Shown piece by piece: positions 1 to 8,704 of a stretch of DNA of 64,000 nt. Numbering within the stretch: the first letter of the stretch is position 1; every line of letters begins with the position of its first letter. The notes beneath the pieces are model-generated. The model worked only from the letters and a program-made list of their open reading frames with translations, did not search any database and was not told the origin of the DNA. Source of the DNA: Clostridium sp. CF012 (GTDB lineage Bacteria > Bacillota > Clostridia > Clostridiales > Clostridiaceae); assembly GCF_018861755.1 (NCBI RefSeq), contig NZ_JAHLEF010000025.1, positions 1 to 64,000 of the forward strand, given 5' to 3'. The translations under genes were made by a program, and so were the position numbers.

Positions 1-142
1 AGAATCTGATTTTATAATAGCTATAAATAAAGATGCAACAGCACCTATCATGAAGGTTGCAGATATTGCAATAGCTGGAGATTACACAAAAGTTCTTCCA
101 GAAATGATAGCTCAAATCAATGCATTAAATGAAGATAAATAA
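1..142 (+). CDS. etfA: Electron transfer flavoprotein alpha subunit, C-terminal end (5' cut by window)
   Basis: Only the last 46 codons are present, in frame from base 2. The visible residues (AINKDATAPIMKVADIAIAG, then a hydrophobic tail ending NALNEDK) match the end of the FAD-binding domain of EtfA. There the AINKDxxAPI and GD segments contact the FAD. EtfA with EtfB accepts electrons from acyl-CoA dehydrogenases or, in clostridia, takes part in flavin-based electron bifurcation. The rest of the gene and any bcd/etfB neighbours lie outside the window. A strong terminator follows, so the downstream regulator is transcribed separately. Confidence 0.9.
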   Translation, partial: ESDFIIAINKDATAPIMKVADIAIAGDYTKVLPEMIAQINALNEDK

Positions 143-165
143 TTCAATTTTAAATAGTTTTAATT

Positions 166-210
166 AAAGTGGTTTTGATGTATTATTACATCAAAACCAC
201 TTTGTTTTTT
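166..210 (+). terminator. Rho-independent terminator after etfA
   Basis: A perfect 17-bp stem (AAAGTGGTTTTGATGTA and its complement) with a TTAT loop is followed by GTTTTTT. It ends the etfA transcript. Bases 211-367 hold the AT-rich leader of the next gene. Confidence 0.9.
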
Positions 211-367
211 AATACACGTCTTAATTCAACGTTAATTTATAAATAGCATCATAAGTTTTCTATTAAATATAAAAATACTGTACTTTTCAAATTGCTCAAA
301 GTAAACTAGAATAATAGTATTATAGTAAACCTTTAATCACAATATATATGAGGGAGCTGATTTTATA

Positions 368-1726
368 ATGGATTTTGAAAAAGATGCTATGGAAATATTA
401 AAAACTATTATTGATAATGATAGTGATGGCCTTGTCATCGTAGATGAAAATGCCATCATAACTATGATTAGCAAATCATATTGTGACTTTGTAGGAATGT
501 CACAGGAAAATGCTATTGGAAAACTTGTTACAGATGTCATAGAAAATACAAGAATGCACAAAGTTTTAGAAACAAGAAATTCAGAAACTGCTCAACTACA
601 AAAGATAAAAGGGAGCTATATGATTGCAAGTAGAACTCCTATAATTAAGAATGGAAAATTAATTGGTGCAATTGGTAAAGTCTTATTTAGAAATGTAAAA
701 GCACTAAATAATCTTTATAGTAAAATTAAAACCATGGAAAAAGAACTTGAAACCTATAAAAGTCGTTTAAATCAGCTGAACACCGCAAGTTATTGCTTTG
801 ATGACATCATAGGTATAAGTGATGCAATAACCACCGCTATATCTATCTCACGAAAAGCTGCTAAAACACATTCCAATGTGCTTATACTTGGTGAAAGTGG
901 CACTGGAAAAGAGCTCTTTGCACATTCAATACACTTAGCTAGTGACCGCCAGTATGCGCCTTTTGTAAAAGTAAACTGTGCAGCTATTCCTACTGGACTA
1001 TTAGAATCTGAGCTTTTTGGTTACGAAGGCGGCGCCTTTACAGGTGCTAAAAAAGAAGGTAAAGTAGGAAAATTTGAACAAGCGGATGGTGGAACCATAT
1101 TTTTAGATGAGATTGGGGATATGCCTCTTCATATGCAGGTTAAACTATTAAGAGTTCTCCAAGAAAAAGAAGTTGAAAAAATTGGTTCCACAGGAAGTAA
1201 AAAAATTGACGTACGTATAATAGCTGCAACAAACATAAACCTAGAAAAATCAATGCATGAAGGTAATTTTAGACAAGATCTTTATTACAGATTGAATGTT
1301 GTTACTATTCATGTTCCTGCTCTTCGTGAGCGTACCGATGATATTATGCTTATTGCAAATCACCTTATAAAAAAAATATCTATGGATTTAAATAAAAAAG
1401 TACTAGGTATTTCTAAGGAATCAGAATATTTTCTAAAAAATTATGCCTGGGAAGGAAATATTCGCGAACTTGAAAATATATTAGAAAGAGCCATTAATAT
1501 AATAGAAGATAGTAATTTTATTTCTCCTATAGATTTACCTGAAGAGATTACTGGAATGAAAGAAATTAAAGTTATTAAAAGTCTCGAGGCCACCATGGTA
1601 GCAACTGAAAAACAGGCTATTATAGATGCACTTAACGCTGCGGATGGAAATAAAACTAAAACAGCAAAAAATCTAAAAATTGGAAGAACAAGCTTATATG
1701 AAAAAATTCAGAAGCATAATCTATAA
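368..1726 (+). CDS. Sigma-54-dependent transcriptional activator with PAS domain
   Basis: Bacterial enhancer-binding protein of 452 residues. An N-terminal PAS-type sensor domain (about 1-115) is followed by a short coiled-coil linker. The AAA+ sigma-54 interaction domain (about 142-375) has Walker A GESGTGKE at 175-182, the sigma-54 contact loop GAFTGA at 222-227 and Walker B GGTIFLDEIG at 241-250. A Fis-type helix-turn-helix ends the protein (about 410-452). It lacks a receiver domain, so activation is probably by a small ligand or cofactor at the PAS domain. A -24/-12 promoter 190 bp downstream precedes the CoA-transferase operon, which is the obvious target. RBS GAGGGAGC lies upstream of the ATG. 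Confidence 0.93.
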   Translation: MDFEKDAMEILKTIIDNDSDGLVIVDENAIITMISKSYCDFVGMSQENAIGKLVTDVIENTRMHKVLETRNSETAQLQKIKGSYMIASRTPIIKNGKLIGAIGKVLFRNVKALNNLYSKIKTMEKELETYKSRLNQLNTASYCFDDIIGISDAITTAISISRKAAKTHSNVLILGESGTGKELFAHSIHLASDRQYAPFVKVNCAAIPTGLLESELFGYEGGAFTGAKKEGKVGKFEQADGGTIFLDEIGDMPLHMQVKLLRVLQEKEVEKIGSTGSKKIDVRIIAATNINLEKSMHEGNFRQDLYYRLNVVTIHVPALRERTDDIMLIANHLIKKISMDLNKKVLGISKESEYFLKNYAWEGNIRELENILERAINIIEDSNFISPIDLPEEITGMKEIKVIKSLEATMVATEKQAIIDALNAADGNKTKTAKNLKIGRTSLYEKIQKHNL

Positions 1727-1743
1727 TTATAACTGTCCCTTTT

Positions 1744-1786
1744 AACGAACTGTATTCATAAAACACAAGAATACAGTTCGTTTTTT
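1744..1786 (+). terminator. Rho-independent terminator after the sigma-54 activator gene
   Basis: A 14-bp stem (AACGAACTGTATTC with its complement) and a T-rich tract starting at 1781 separate the activator gene from its probable target operon. Confidence 0.85.
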
Positions 1787-1883
1787 CGTACATAATGATA
1801 AGGGTTACATAAATCATGTTCCTAAAAACGTACATATACATATATTCAATATAGAGAACTCCATATAAAAACAGTGAAATCAC

Positions 1884-1896
1884 ACAGATAATCTGT
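1884..1896. promoter_or_regulatory. Short palindrome upstream of the sigma-54 promoter
   Basis: ACAGAT-A-ATCTGT is a perfect 6+1+6 inverted repeat about 18 bp upstream of the -24 element. It could be an activator or accessory site, but it is closer to the promoter than usual enhancer sites (80-150 bp upstream). Assignment is tentative. Confidence 0.3.
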
Positions 1897-1913
1897 TTTT
1901 TTGTGTTTTTTTG

Positions 1914-1930
1914 TTGGCATGATATTTGCT
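1914..1930 (+). promoter_or_regulatory. Sigma-54 (-24/-12) promoter
   Basis: TTGGCATGATATTTGCT matches the consensus YTGGCAYGN4TTGCW. GG at 1916-1917 and GC at 1928-1929 are separated by exactly 10 bp. The start of transcription should fall near 1941, leaving a leader of about 40 nt with RBS AGGAGG before the ATG at 1980. Confidence 0.9.
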
Positions 1931-1979
1931 AATTATATATTTAACAAGCTTCACTAATATAATAATAGGAGGTAAATAA

Positions 1980-3527
1980 ATGACGAAAATTATGTCTAGT
2001 GACGATGCAATTGCTTTAATTAAAAATGGTGACTCCGTTGCCGTGGGCGGATTTGTCGGTTGCGGTCACCCTGAAGAATTAAGTATAAAAATTAATGAGT
2101 CTTTTAGTAAGAGTGGAATTCCAAACAGTTTAACTTTAATATATGCCGCTGGACAAGGAGATTCAAAGGAAAAAGGTTTGAATCATTTTGGCGTAGAGGG
2201 TTTAATTTCAAAGGTAATAGGTGGTCACTGGGGACTTGCACCTAAACTTGCCAAACTAGCTAATGAAAATAAAATTCAGGCTTATAATCTTCCTCAAGGA
2301 GTAATCTCTCACCTTTACAGAGACATTGCGGCTGGTAAACCAGGAACTATTACTCATGTAGGATTAAAAACCTTTGTTGACCCGAGAATCGACGGAGGTA
2401 AGTTAAACGATATCACAAAAGAAGATATAGTAAAGCTTATTGAAATTGAAAATAAGGAATACTTATTTTATAAAGCTTTCCCTATAAATGTGGCACTTAT
2501 CAGAGCTACTTATGCAGATGAGAACGGGAATGCCACTTTGGAAAAAGAAGCTGTAACATTGGATGGCCTGTCTATGGCACAAGCAGTTAAAAATTCTGGA
2601 GGAATTGTAATACTTCAAGTTGAGGGTGTTGTAGAAAATGGTTCACTTGATCCAAGAAAGGTTAAAATTCCAGGAATACTCGTAGATGCTATTGTAATTT
2701 CAAAACCCGAAAATCATATGCAAACCTTTGCTGAACAATATAATCCCTCTTATACTGGGGAAGTAAAAATGTCAGTAGCAAGTCTTAAAGGTTTAAAACT
2801 AGATGAAAGAAAAATAGTATCTAGAAGAGCAGCAATGGAGCTTATTCCAAATGCCATTACTAACCTTGGAATAGGGATGCCTGAAGGAATATCCATGGTA
2901 GCAAATGAAGAGGGCATTGGTAATCAAATGAAACTCACTTTGGAATCAGGTCCAATAGGTGGAATTCCGGCTGGTGGTTTAAGCTTTGGAGCTGCAGTAA
3001 ATCCTGAAAGCATACTAGATCAAAGTAATCAATTTGATTTCTATGATGGAGGTGGTCTTGATATAGCCTTCCTAGGACTTGCTCAATGTGATGAAAGTGG
3101 AAACATTAATGTAAGTAAATTCGGACCTAAAATTGCAGGCTGTGGTGGATTTATCAATATAACGCAAAACTCTAAAAAAGTTGTGTTCTGCGGCACTTTT
3201 ACAGCCGGTGGGTTAGAACTTGAGATAAAACAAGGAAAACTGAATATTCTACAAGAAGGTAAAATTAATAAATTCATTAAAACTGTTGAACAAATTACCT
3301 TTAGTGGTGAGTATGCTGTGGATGTAGCTCAACCAGTATTATATATTACTGAAAGAGCTGTTTTCGAACTTACTAATAAAGGCTTAGTACTTACTGAAAT
3401 TGCTCCTGGAGTTGACCTTGAAAAGGATATTCTAGCTCATATGGATTTCAAGCCAATGATTTCAAAGAATTTAACTTTTATGGATGCAAGAATTTTCGAG
3501 GAAAAAGCTATGGGATTGAAATTTTAG
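1980..3527 (+). CDS. Acyl-CoA:acetate CoA transferase (fused alpha-beta, Pct/YdiF type)
   Basis: Family I CoA transferase of 515 residues with both subunit halves in one chain. The N-terminal half carries GGFVGCGHPEEL (residues 23-34). The C-terminal half carries the LESGPIGG signature with the catalytic glutamate at about residue 322, close to Glu324 of Clostridium propionicum propionate CoA-transferase. Such enzymes move CoA through a glutamyl-CoA thioester between acetyl-CoA or propionyl-CoA and a free acid. First gene of a sigma-54-driven operon with a GntP permease and a MaoC hydratase. The inferred substrate is an imported 3-hydroxy acid such as 3-hydroxybutyrate; the sequence alone does not fix it. 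Confidence 0.9.
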   Translation: MTKIMSSDDAIALIKNGDSVAVGGFVGCGHPEELSIKINESFSKSGIPNSLTLIYAAGQGDSKEKGLNHFGVEGLISKVIGGHWGLAPKLAKLANENKIQAYNLPQGVISHLYRDIAAGKPGTITHVGLKTFVDPRIDGGKLNDITKEDIVKLIEIENKEYLFYKAFPINVALIRATYADENGNATLEKEAVTLDGLSMAQAVKNSGGIVILQVEGVVENGSLDPRKVKIPGILVDAIVISKPENHMQTFAEQYNPSYTGEVKMSVASLKGLKLDERKIVSRRAAMELIPNAITNLGIGMPEGISMVANEEGIGNQMKLTLESGPIGGIPAGGLSFGAAVNPESILDQSNQFDFYDGGGLDIAFLGLAQCDESGNINVSKFGPKIAGCGGFINITQNSKKVVFCGTFTAGGLELEIKQGKLNILQEGKINKFIKTVEQITFSGEYAVDVAQPVLYITERAVFELTNKGLVLTEIAPGVDLEKDILAHMDFKPMISKNLTFMDARIFEEKAMGLKF

Positions 3528-3598
3528 ATTCTAACCACAAAAGTTGTTACGTTTTGTAAATTAATATAAACTAATTTAAATTAAAGGGAGGAACTATC

Positions 3599-4978
3599 AT
3601 GTTAGGACTTATTGGTATTATTATTTCTTTAGGACTTTTAATGTATTTAGCCTACAGAGGAATTACAGTTCTTATTTTGGCACCAGTTTTAGCAATACTT
3701 GCAGTTTTGTTCCAAAGTGGTCAGAGCCATGTTTTGGCTAACTATACCGAAGTTTTCATGGTTAATTTTGCATCATATTGTAAGACATATTTCCCAGTAT
3801 TCTTATTAGGAGCAATATTCGGTAAAATAATGGATGACTCAGGAGCTGCTAAATCTATAGCTTATGCCATTAGTAGTAAGCTAGGTAAAGATAAAGCAAT
3901 TCTTGCGGTAGTTTTATCTTGTGCTATATTAACCTATGGCGGTGTTTCATTATTTGTAGTTGCATTTGCAGTATATCCTATTGCTGCAGCATTGTTTAGA
4001 CAAGCAGATATTCCAAAACGATTTTTACCTGGTACTATAGCACTTGGTGCATTTACATTTACAATGACTGCACTCCCAGGAACGCCACAAATACAAAATG
4101 CTATTCCAATGCCTTTCTTTGGAACAAATGCTTATGCAGCGCCGATTATAGGTCTTATAGGCACAGCAGTAATGTTTGGTGGTGGTATGCTTTGGCTTAC
4201 AAGAAGAGCAAAAAATGCTATGACCAAAGGTGAAGGCTATGGTGACCATAAAGAAGATGTATTGAAAGAAGTTGATTTATCCAAATTACCTAAACTTGCC
4301 CTGGCTATAACTCCAATAATTTTAGTACTAGTTGTTAATTATTTATTAGGTAAATATCTTTTTGCTACAATGGACGGAACATTCTTAAAAGATTTCGGTG
4401 GAATTAAGATAGCCAGTGTACAAGGTATATGGAGTTTAATTTCAGCCTTAGTTATTGCTATAGTTATTAGTTTAATTTTATTTTGGAAAAACCTTGAAAG
4501 CGTTACGAATACAGTTAATAAGGGCGCTATAGGTTCACTTCTAGCAATTGCAAATACCTCTTCAGAAGTTGGTTATGGTAATGTTATTAAAACATTAGCA
4601 GGATTCGCTATACTTCAAGCTGGAATACTTGCTATACCAGGAACACCACTTATTTCACTAGCAGCATCCACTAGTATTCTTGCAGGTATTACAGGTTCAG
4701 CATCAGGTGGTATGAGTATTGCTCTCGGAATATTAGGTAAAACTTATATGGCAAAGGCTCAAGCTCTAGGAATTAATCCAGAAGTATTTCATAGAATAGC
4801 CGCCATTGCATGTGGTGGACTTGATACACTTCCACACAATGGTGCCGTAATAACTTTGCTAGGTATAACAGGTATGACTCATAAACAATCATACGTAGAT
4901 ATAGGAATGTGTACAGTTGTTATCCCACTTATAGCTACAGCAGTATGTATTATATTTGCTTCATTTGGAGTTGTATAG
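3599..4978 (+). CDS. GntP-family permease
   Basis: Polytopic membrane protein of 459 residues with about a dozen hydrophobic segments. Family landmarks are the glycine/serine-rich stretch GITGSASGGMSIAL and the C-terminal GGLDTLPHNGAVITLL motif of the GntP branch. These are proton or sodium symporters for organic acids (gluconate, and in other bacteria 3-hydroxybutyrate). It follows the CoA transferase by 71 bp with RBS GGGAGG and no terminator between them. Placement between a CoA transferase and an enoyl-CoA hydratase argues for import of a hydroxy- or short-chain fatty acid rather than gluconate. Confidence 0.88.
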   Translation: MLGLIGIIISLGLLMYLAYRGITVLILAPVLAILAVLFQSGQSHVLANYTEVFMVNFASYCKTYFPVFLLGAIFGKIMDDSGAAKSIAYAISSKLGKDKAILAVVLSCAILTYGGVSLFVVAFAVYPIAAALFRQADIPKRFLPGTIALGAFTFTMTALPGTPQIQNAIPMPFFGTNAYAAPIIGLIGTAVMFGGGMLWLTRRAKNAMTKGEGYGDHKEDVLKEVDLSKLPKLALAITPIILVLVVNYLLGKYLFATMDGTFLKDFGGIKIASVQGIWSLISALVIAIVISLILFWKNLESVTNTVNKGAIGSLLAIANTSSEVGYGNVIKTLAGFAILQAGILAIPGTPLISLAASTSILAGITGSASGGMSIALGILGKTYMAKAQALGINPEVFHRIAAIACGGLDTLPHNGAVITLLGITGMTHKQSYVDIGMCTVVIPLIATAVCIIFASFGVV

Positions 4979-5012
4979 CACGTAAAAATAAAATATTAAG
5001 GAGGAATTATAA

Positions 5013-5429
5013 ATGAAAGGTTTAACTATGGAAGAATTAAATATAGGTGATAAAGACTCTTTTGAAAAAACTATAAGTGAATCAGATGTATATCTTTACG
5101 CAGGCATAACGGGTGATTTAAACCCTGCTCATATAAATCAAAGAGAAGCTGAAACAACAATGTTCAAAGGTAGAATCGCACATGGGATGCTCACAGCAGG
5201 CTTGGTATCTGCAGTACTAGGTATGAAAATGCCAGGAGCAGGAACTATTTATCTAGGCCAAGAGCTTAGATTTACAGCACCAGTTAGATTTGGAGATACA
5301 ATAAAGGCTGAAGTTGAAGTTATAGAAAAGTTCGTCGAAAAAAACATTATGAAATTGAGTACAACATGTACTAATCAAGATGGAGTTGTTATTCTTAAAG
5401 GTATTGCAACTGTTATGCCTCCTAAATAA
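5013..5429 (+). CDS. MaoC-like (R)-specific enoyl-CoA hydratase
   Basis: Single hot-dog domain protein of 138 residues. The hydratase-2 motif is visible as AGITGDLNPAHI (about residues 30-41), with Asp and His as the catalytic pair, followed by GRIAHGMLTAGLVS. This is the PhaJ-like family, which interconverts (R)-3-hydroxyacyl-CoA and trans-2-enoyl-CoA. Start ATG 5013 is set by TAAGGAGG ending 8 nt upstream. As the last gene of the operon it would dehydrate the CoA ester formed by the upstream transferase to crotonyl-CoA, which can then enter butyrate fermentation or be oxidised. Confidence 0.9.
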   Translation: MKGLTMEELNIGDKDSFEKTISESDVYLYAGITGDLNPAHINQREAETTMFKGRIAHGMLTAGLVSAVLGMKMPGAGTIYLGQELRFTAPVRFGDTIKAEVEVIEKFVEKNIMKLSTTCTNQDGVVILKGIATVMPPK

Positions 5430-5431
5430 TC

Positions 5432-5478
5432 AAAAATAAAAACTGTATTGGGATTTTCCCAATACAGTTTTTATTTTT
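5432..5478. terminator. Bidirectional terminator between convergent operons
   Basis: A perfect 21-bp inverted repeat (core AAAACTGTATTGGG, loop ATTTT) has A-rich and T-rich flanks on both sides. It serves the MaoC operon on the plus strand and the dha operon on the minus strand. Confidence 0.9.
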
Positions 5479-5483
5479 AATTT

Positions 5484-5873
5484 TTATGGCATTTTATGAA
5501 GACATAATCCCTTAACCGCTCCTTGAATCTCTATTAAATTTTTACCAATGCTACACTCTACTGCTACTACAATTGCTCCTTCAACTAAAGCTGCATCAAT
5601 AATCAATACATTTTTCTGCATTTCTTCTGGAAGAGTTTCAACAGCCATTTGTGCATTCATATATGCACTGCCAAGATCAAATAATATTGCCACACCATCT
5701 TCTGAATATACTTCATTTATAGCTAAAATAATTTTTTCTATATCCGTTCCTAGTCCATTATCACTAGTCCCACCCGCTGCTACAATAGGTACATTATCAG
5801 CCATTTGAAGTGCTAGCTCTTTTACTCCTTCTGCCACCTTACTACTATGTGAAATTATTACGATTCCTACCAT
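5484..5873 (-). CDS. dhaM: PTS-dependent dihydroxyacetone kinase phosphotransferase subunit DhaM (EIIA only)
   Basis: Protein of 129 residues of the mannose-type EIIA fold. The N-terminus MVGIVIISHSSKVAEGV carries the phosphorylated histidine (His9). GTSDNGLGTD and LFDLGSAYMN are typical of DhaM. It receives phosphate from HPr and rephosphorylates ADP bound to DhaL. Unlike E. coli DhaM it has no HPr or EI-like extension, which is usual in Firmicutes. It starts 3 nt after the dhaL stop, so translation is probably coupled. Confidence 0.93.
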   Translation of the reverse strand: MVGIVIISHSSKVAEGVKELALQMADNVPIVAAGGTSDNGLGTDIEKIILAINEVYSEDGVAILFDLGSAYMNAQMAVETLPEEMQKNVLIIDAALVEGAIVVAVECSIGKNLIEIQGAVKGLCLHKMP

Positions 5874-5876
5874 AAA

Positions 5877-6527
5877 TTATACCAGCCCTTCTTTTATGCC
5901 TTTTACTTCTTCGTAAATAGCATTTAATATTAAGTAGCTTGAAGTTGCGCCTGCATCTTGATGACCAATACTTCTTTGTCCAAGATAACTAGCTCTTCCT
6001 TTAGTAGCAATTATTGTTTTTGTATATTCTACTCCCTTTATCGCTGCATCTTTAGAGGCTTTTAGAACATCTATTGGCATTGCACCAGCTCTTAGAGCTT
6101 CTTTCATAGCATCAATAGCAGGTGCTATGGCATCAATCATTGTCTTTTCTCCTCTACTCGCTTTTCCTCGCATCAATACTCCGCCTAAGGCTGCTTCCAA
6201 TATTTTAATAAAATCTTCAATATCTATATTTGCTTTTCCCTTAACTTCTACAGAAGCTTTCATAAATGCCGTGCCATATAATGGTCCTGACGCACCTCCT
6301 ACGTTTGAAACTAATGTCATTCCGGTCTTCTTAAGAATTTCTCCAATGTCAGTTCCATTATCATCCTTTAGTTTTTCTTTAACAGCATTAAATCCCTTAT
6401 TCATGTTAATTCCATGATCTCCATCACCTATAGCTGCATCAAGCTCACATAAGTAGCTCTTGTTTTCTTCAATTACATTTGCTATTTTATTTAATATTGA
6501 AATTACTTGTAATCCTGAAATACTCAT
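5877..6527 (-). CDS. dhaL: Dihydroxyacetone kinase ADP-binding subunit DhaL
   Basis: Protein of 216 residues of the DhaL/Dak2 fold. The nucleotide and magnesium-binding segments are visible: DAAIGDGDHGINM (about residues 28-40), GGASGPLYG and the loop RASYLGQRSIGHQDAGA. The bound ADP acts as a fixed cofactor that is rephosphorylated by DhaM and passes phosphate to dihydroxyacetone on DhaK. Located between dhaK and dhaM in the usual order, with RBS AAGGTAA upstream of the ATG. Confidence 0.94.
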   Translation of the reverse strand: MSISGLQVISILNKIANVIEENKSYLCELDAAIGDGDHGINMNKGFNAVKEKLKDDNGTDIGEILKKTGMTLVSNVGGASGPLYGTAFMKASVEVKGKANIDIEDFIKILEAALGGVLMRGKASRGEKTMIDAIAPAIDAMKEALRAGAMPIDVLKASKDAAIKGVEYTKTIIATKGRASYLGQRSIGHQDAGATSSYLILNAIYEEVKGIKEGLV

Positions 6528-6587
6528 TTTTATTACCTTCCTATATATACTGTATTTTTATTTTAAATCATCAGAGGCCTTATTATA

Positions 6588-7586
6588 CTATAACACTTTT
6601 AATGCTGGTGTATCTGCCGGTGCATCTAATAGAATCTTTAATTCATCATCAAGTTTTAATAATGTAACAGAAAACCCTGACATTTCAAGGGAGGTCATAA
6701 ATTCTCCAACAAAAGTTCTATAAACTTTTACTCCCTTTTCTTCTAAAATCTTATGAACTTTTCTATTAACAATATAAAGCTCCATTAATGGTGTAGATGC
6801 AAGTCCATTAATCATAACTGCAACTTCTGCTCCTGCCCCCAGTGGCATATCAGTTAATATTTTCAAAACCAAGTGTTCTACTATTTCATCAACAGGACTT
6901 AGAGTTTCTCTATGAGTACCCGGTTCTCCATGTATACCCATGCCAATTTCAACTTCATCTTCTGCTAAACTAAAATTAGGCTTTCCTGCTGCAGGAACTA
7001 TGCAGGGTGTTAATGCCATTCCCATACTTCGTACATTCGCTATTACCTTTTCAGCTACTGCCTTAACTTCCTCGAGACTTGCTCCTGTCTCTGCTTTTGC
7101 CCCAGCTATTTTATGCACAAATACAGTTCCAGCTATCCCACGTCTTCCAGCAGTAAAAAGACTATTTTCAACTGCTACATCATCATTAACAACAACGCTT
7201 TCAATTTTTATTCCATCCATCTCAGCCATTTCACCGGCCATTTCAAAATTCATTATATCTCCTGTATAGTTTTTAACCACTAGCAGAACGCCAAGTCCCC
7301 CATTGACTGCTTTTACAGCTTCATATATTGGATCTGGAGTTGGTGAAGTAAATACTGAACCGCACACTGCTGCATCTAACATCCCCTTTCCTACATATCC
7401 TGCATGCGCTGGCTCGTGTCCACTTCCGCCCCCACTAACTAATGCAACTTTTCCGGATATAGGAGAATTCTTTCTAACAAGTACATCTACATTTTCAAGT
7501 TTTCTAACATAATCTGGATGTGCCATTACTATACCGCAAAGCATCTCCTCAACAACAAATTCTGGGTCGTTAATTAGTTTTTTCAT
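6588..7586 (-). CDS. dhaK: Dihydroxyacetone kinase substrate-binding subunit DhaK
   Basis: Protein of 332 residues. SGGGSGHEPAH (about 51-61) and the covalent substrate histidine in GIHGEPGTHRE (His219, equal to His218 of E. coli DhaK) are present. The histidine binds dihydroxyacetone as a hemiaminal, and phosphate is then transferred from DhaL-ADP phosphorylated by DhaM, giving dihydroxyacetone phosphate for glycolysis. First gene of dhaKLM with RBS GGAGGCG. No DhaS/DhaQ/DhaR regulator is next to it, so control must come from elsewhere. Confidence 0.95.
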   Translation of the reverse strand: MKKLINDPEFVVEEMLCGIVMAHPDYVRKLENVDVLVRKNSPISGKVALVSGGGSGHEPAHAGYVGKGMLDAAVCGSVFTSPTPDPIYEAVKAVNGGLGVLLVVKNYTGDIMNFEMAGEMAEMDGIKIESVVVNDDVAVENSLFTAGRRGIAGTVFVHKIAGAKAETGASLEEVKAVAEKVIANVRSMGMALTPCIVPAAGKPNFSLAEDEVEIGMGIHGEPGTHRETLSPVDEIVEHLVLKILTDMPLGAGAEVAVMINGLASTPLMELYIVNRKVHKILEEKGVKVYRTFVGEFMTSLEMSGFSVTLLKLDDELKILLDAPADTPALKVL

Positions 7587-7667
7587 TTATAATCGCCTCC
7601 ATTTAATAAATAAAACTTAATATACCTTCTATGTTCTACATAATAATGAGCATTCCTCCAAAGCACT

Positions 7668-7705
7668 CAATATTTTCTAATATTTTCTAATATTTTCTAA
7701 TATTC
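7668..7705. repeat. Tandem decamer repeat (TATTTTCTAA x3 plus partials)
   Basis: Three exact consecutive copies of TATTTTCTAA begin at 7671, flanked by partial copies. The repeat sits in the 149-bp gap upstream of dhaK. A 10-bp period places A/T tracts on one DNA face, so bent DNA or a phased binding site is possible. Confidence 0.8.
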
Positions 7706-7735
7706 ACATTGATATCTTAAGGTCAGATATAATGC

Positions 7736-8704
7736 TTATAATAACCGACGAAAAGCTTCTTTGAACTCTTTCTTAATAATTAAAAAATCTTCTAAATCAT
7801 TTAAAAATTGAAATAACAATGCCCTATTTTCAAATTCATTCCTATTCTTTGGTAGTTCCATCATCTTATAATCTTTCTTAAGTAGGGTGAGTTCGCTTAT
7901 AAGTTCAATACAATCATTATCCTCATGAATATTAATTGCAACATTATCGGTAAAATCCGATAAAATTCTGGTCTGCTCATAGGTCATATAAAATCTTGAA
8001 AAGTGTCTTTTCATCCTTTTTATAGCATCTAATTGTGTCATTCTCATATCTATATAACTTCCATAATAATCATTGTTCTTAAATAAATTATTATTATTTA
8101 TTATTTGTGTCATCACCTTAGTATCTTTAATTAGTTGTTCTATACTCAAAATCACTTCTTGTTCATAAATTGGTACTGCTTGGGTAAGTAAACTTATTGC
8201 CATGTCTGACAATATTAATCTATATTGCTCTTCTATCTTCTCTTTATTCTTTTTAAAACTCTCCTCGAGTGGTACTGAATATAAATTAAATATCATTGCA
8301 ACTCCAATGCCTATTATAGTTAACCCTGCTTCATTTATAATCCAAGAGATATTAATGTTTGTACTTATTAAAAGATGTGTTGATAATACTGCTCCAACAA
8401 CCATTCCCTCGCTTATTTTTAATATATTTGTTATGGGTATAAATATAAGTAAAAATAGTCCAAATACAATCGGATTATTTCCAAGTAACAGGTATAGCAT
8501 AAAAGATAAAAGTATAGCCACTGCAGATGAGATTATTCTCCTACCCCCAACTAATAGTGCTTCTTTCTTTGTATCTTGAATACTTAATATTGCAATTATA
8601 CCGGAAGTTACACCGAACTCTAATCCAAAATAATTTGATATGATAATTGCTATTGTGGCAGACAATGTTATCTTAATTGTTTTTGATTGTAAATATTTCA
8701 TCAT
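7736..8704 (-). CDS. FUSC/aromatic acid exporter-type membrane protein
   Basis: Protein of 322 residues. The N-terminal half has about six hydrophobic segments with the family phrase FGVTSGIIAILSIQDTKKEALLVGGRR (written here only as a landmark at about residues 30-56). The C-terminal half (about 160-322) is soluble, charged and helical. This is the layout of the FUSC/ArAE (YgaE-UPF0421) family, proposed exporters of aromatic acids. It is separated from dhaK by 149 bp and from the sensor kinase by over 300 bp, and seems a single-gene unit. Confidence 0.75.
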   Translation of the reverse strand: MMKYLQSKTIKITLSATIAIIISNYFGLEFGVTSGIIAILSIQDTKKEALLVGGRRIISSAVAILLSFMLYLLLGNNPIVFGLFLLIFIPITNILKISEGMVVGAVLSTHLLISTNINISWIINEAGLTIIGIGVAMIFNLYSVPLEESFKKNKEKIEEQYRLILSDMAISLLTQAVPIYEQEVILSIEQLIKDTKVMTQIINNNNLFKNNDYYGSYIDMRMTQLDAIKRMKRHFSRFYMTYEQTRILSDFTDNVAINIHEDNDCIELISELTLLKKDYKMMELPKNRNEFENRALLFQFLNDLEDFLIIKKEFKEAFRRLL

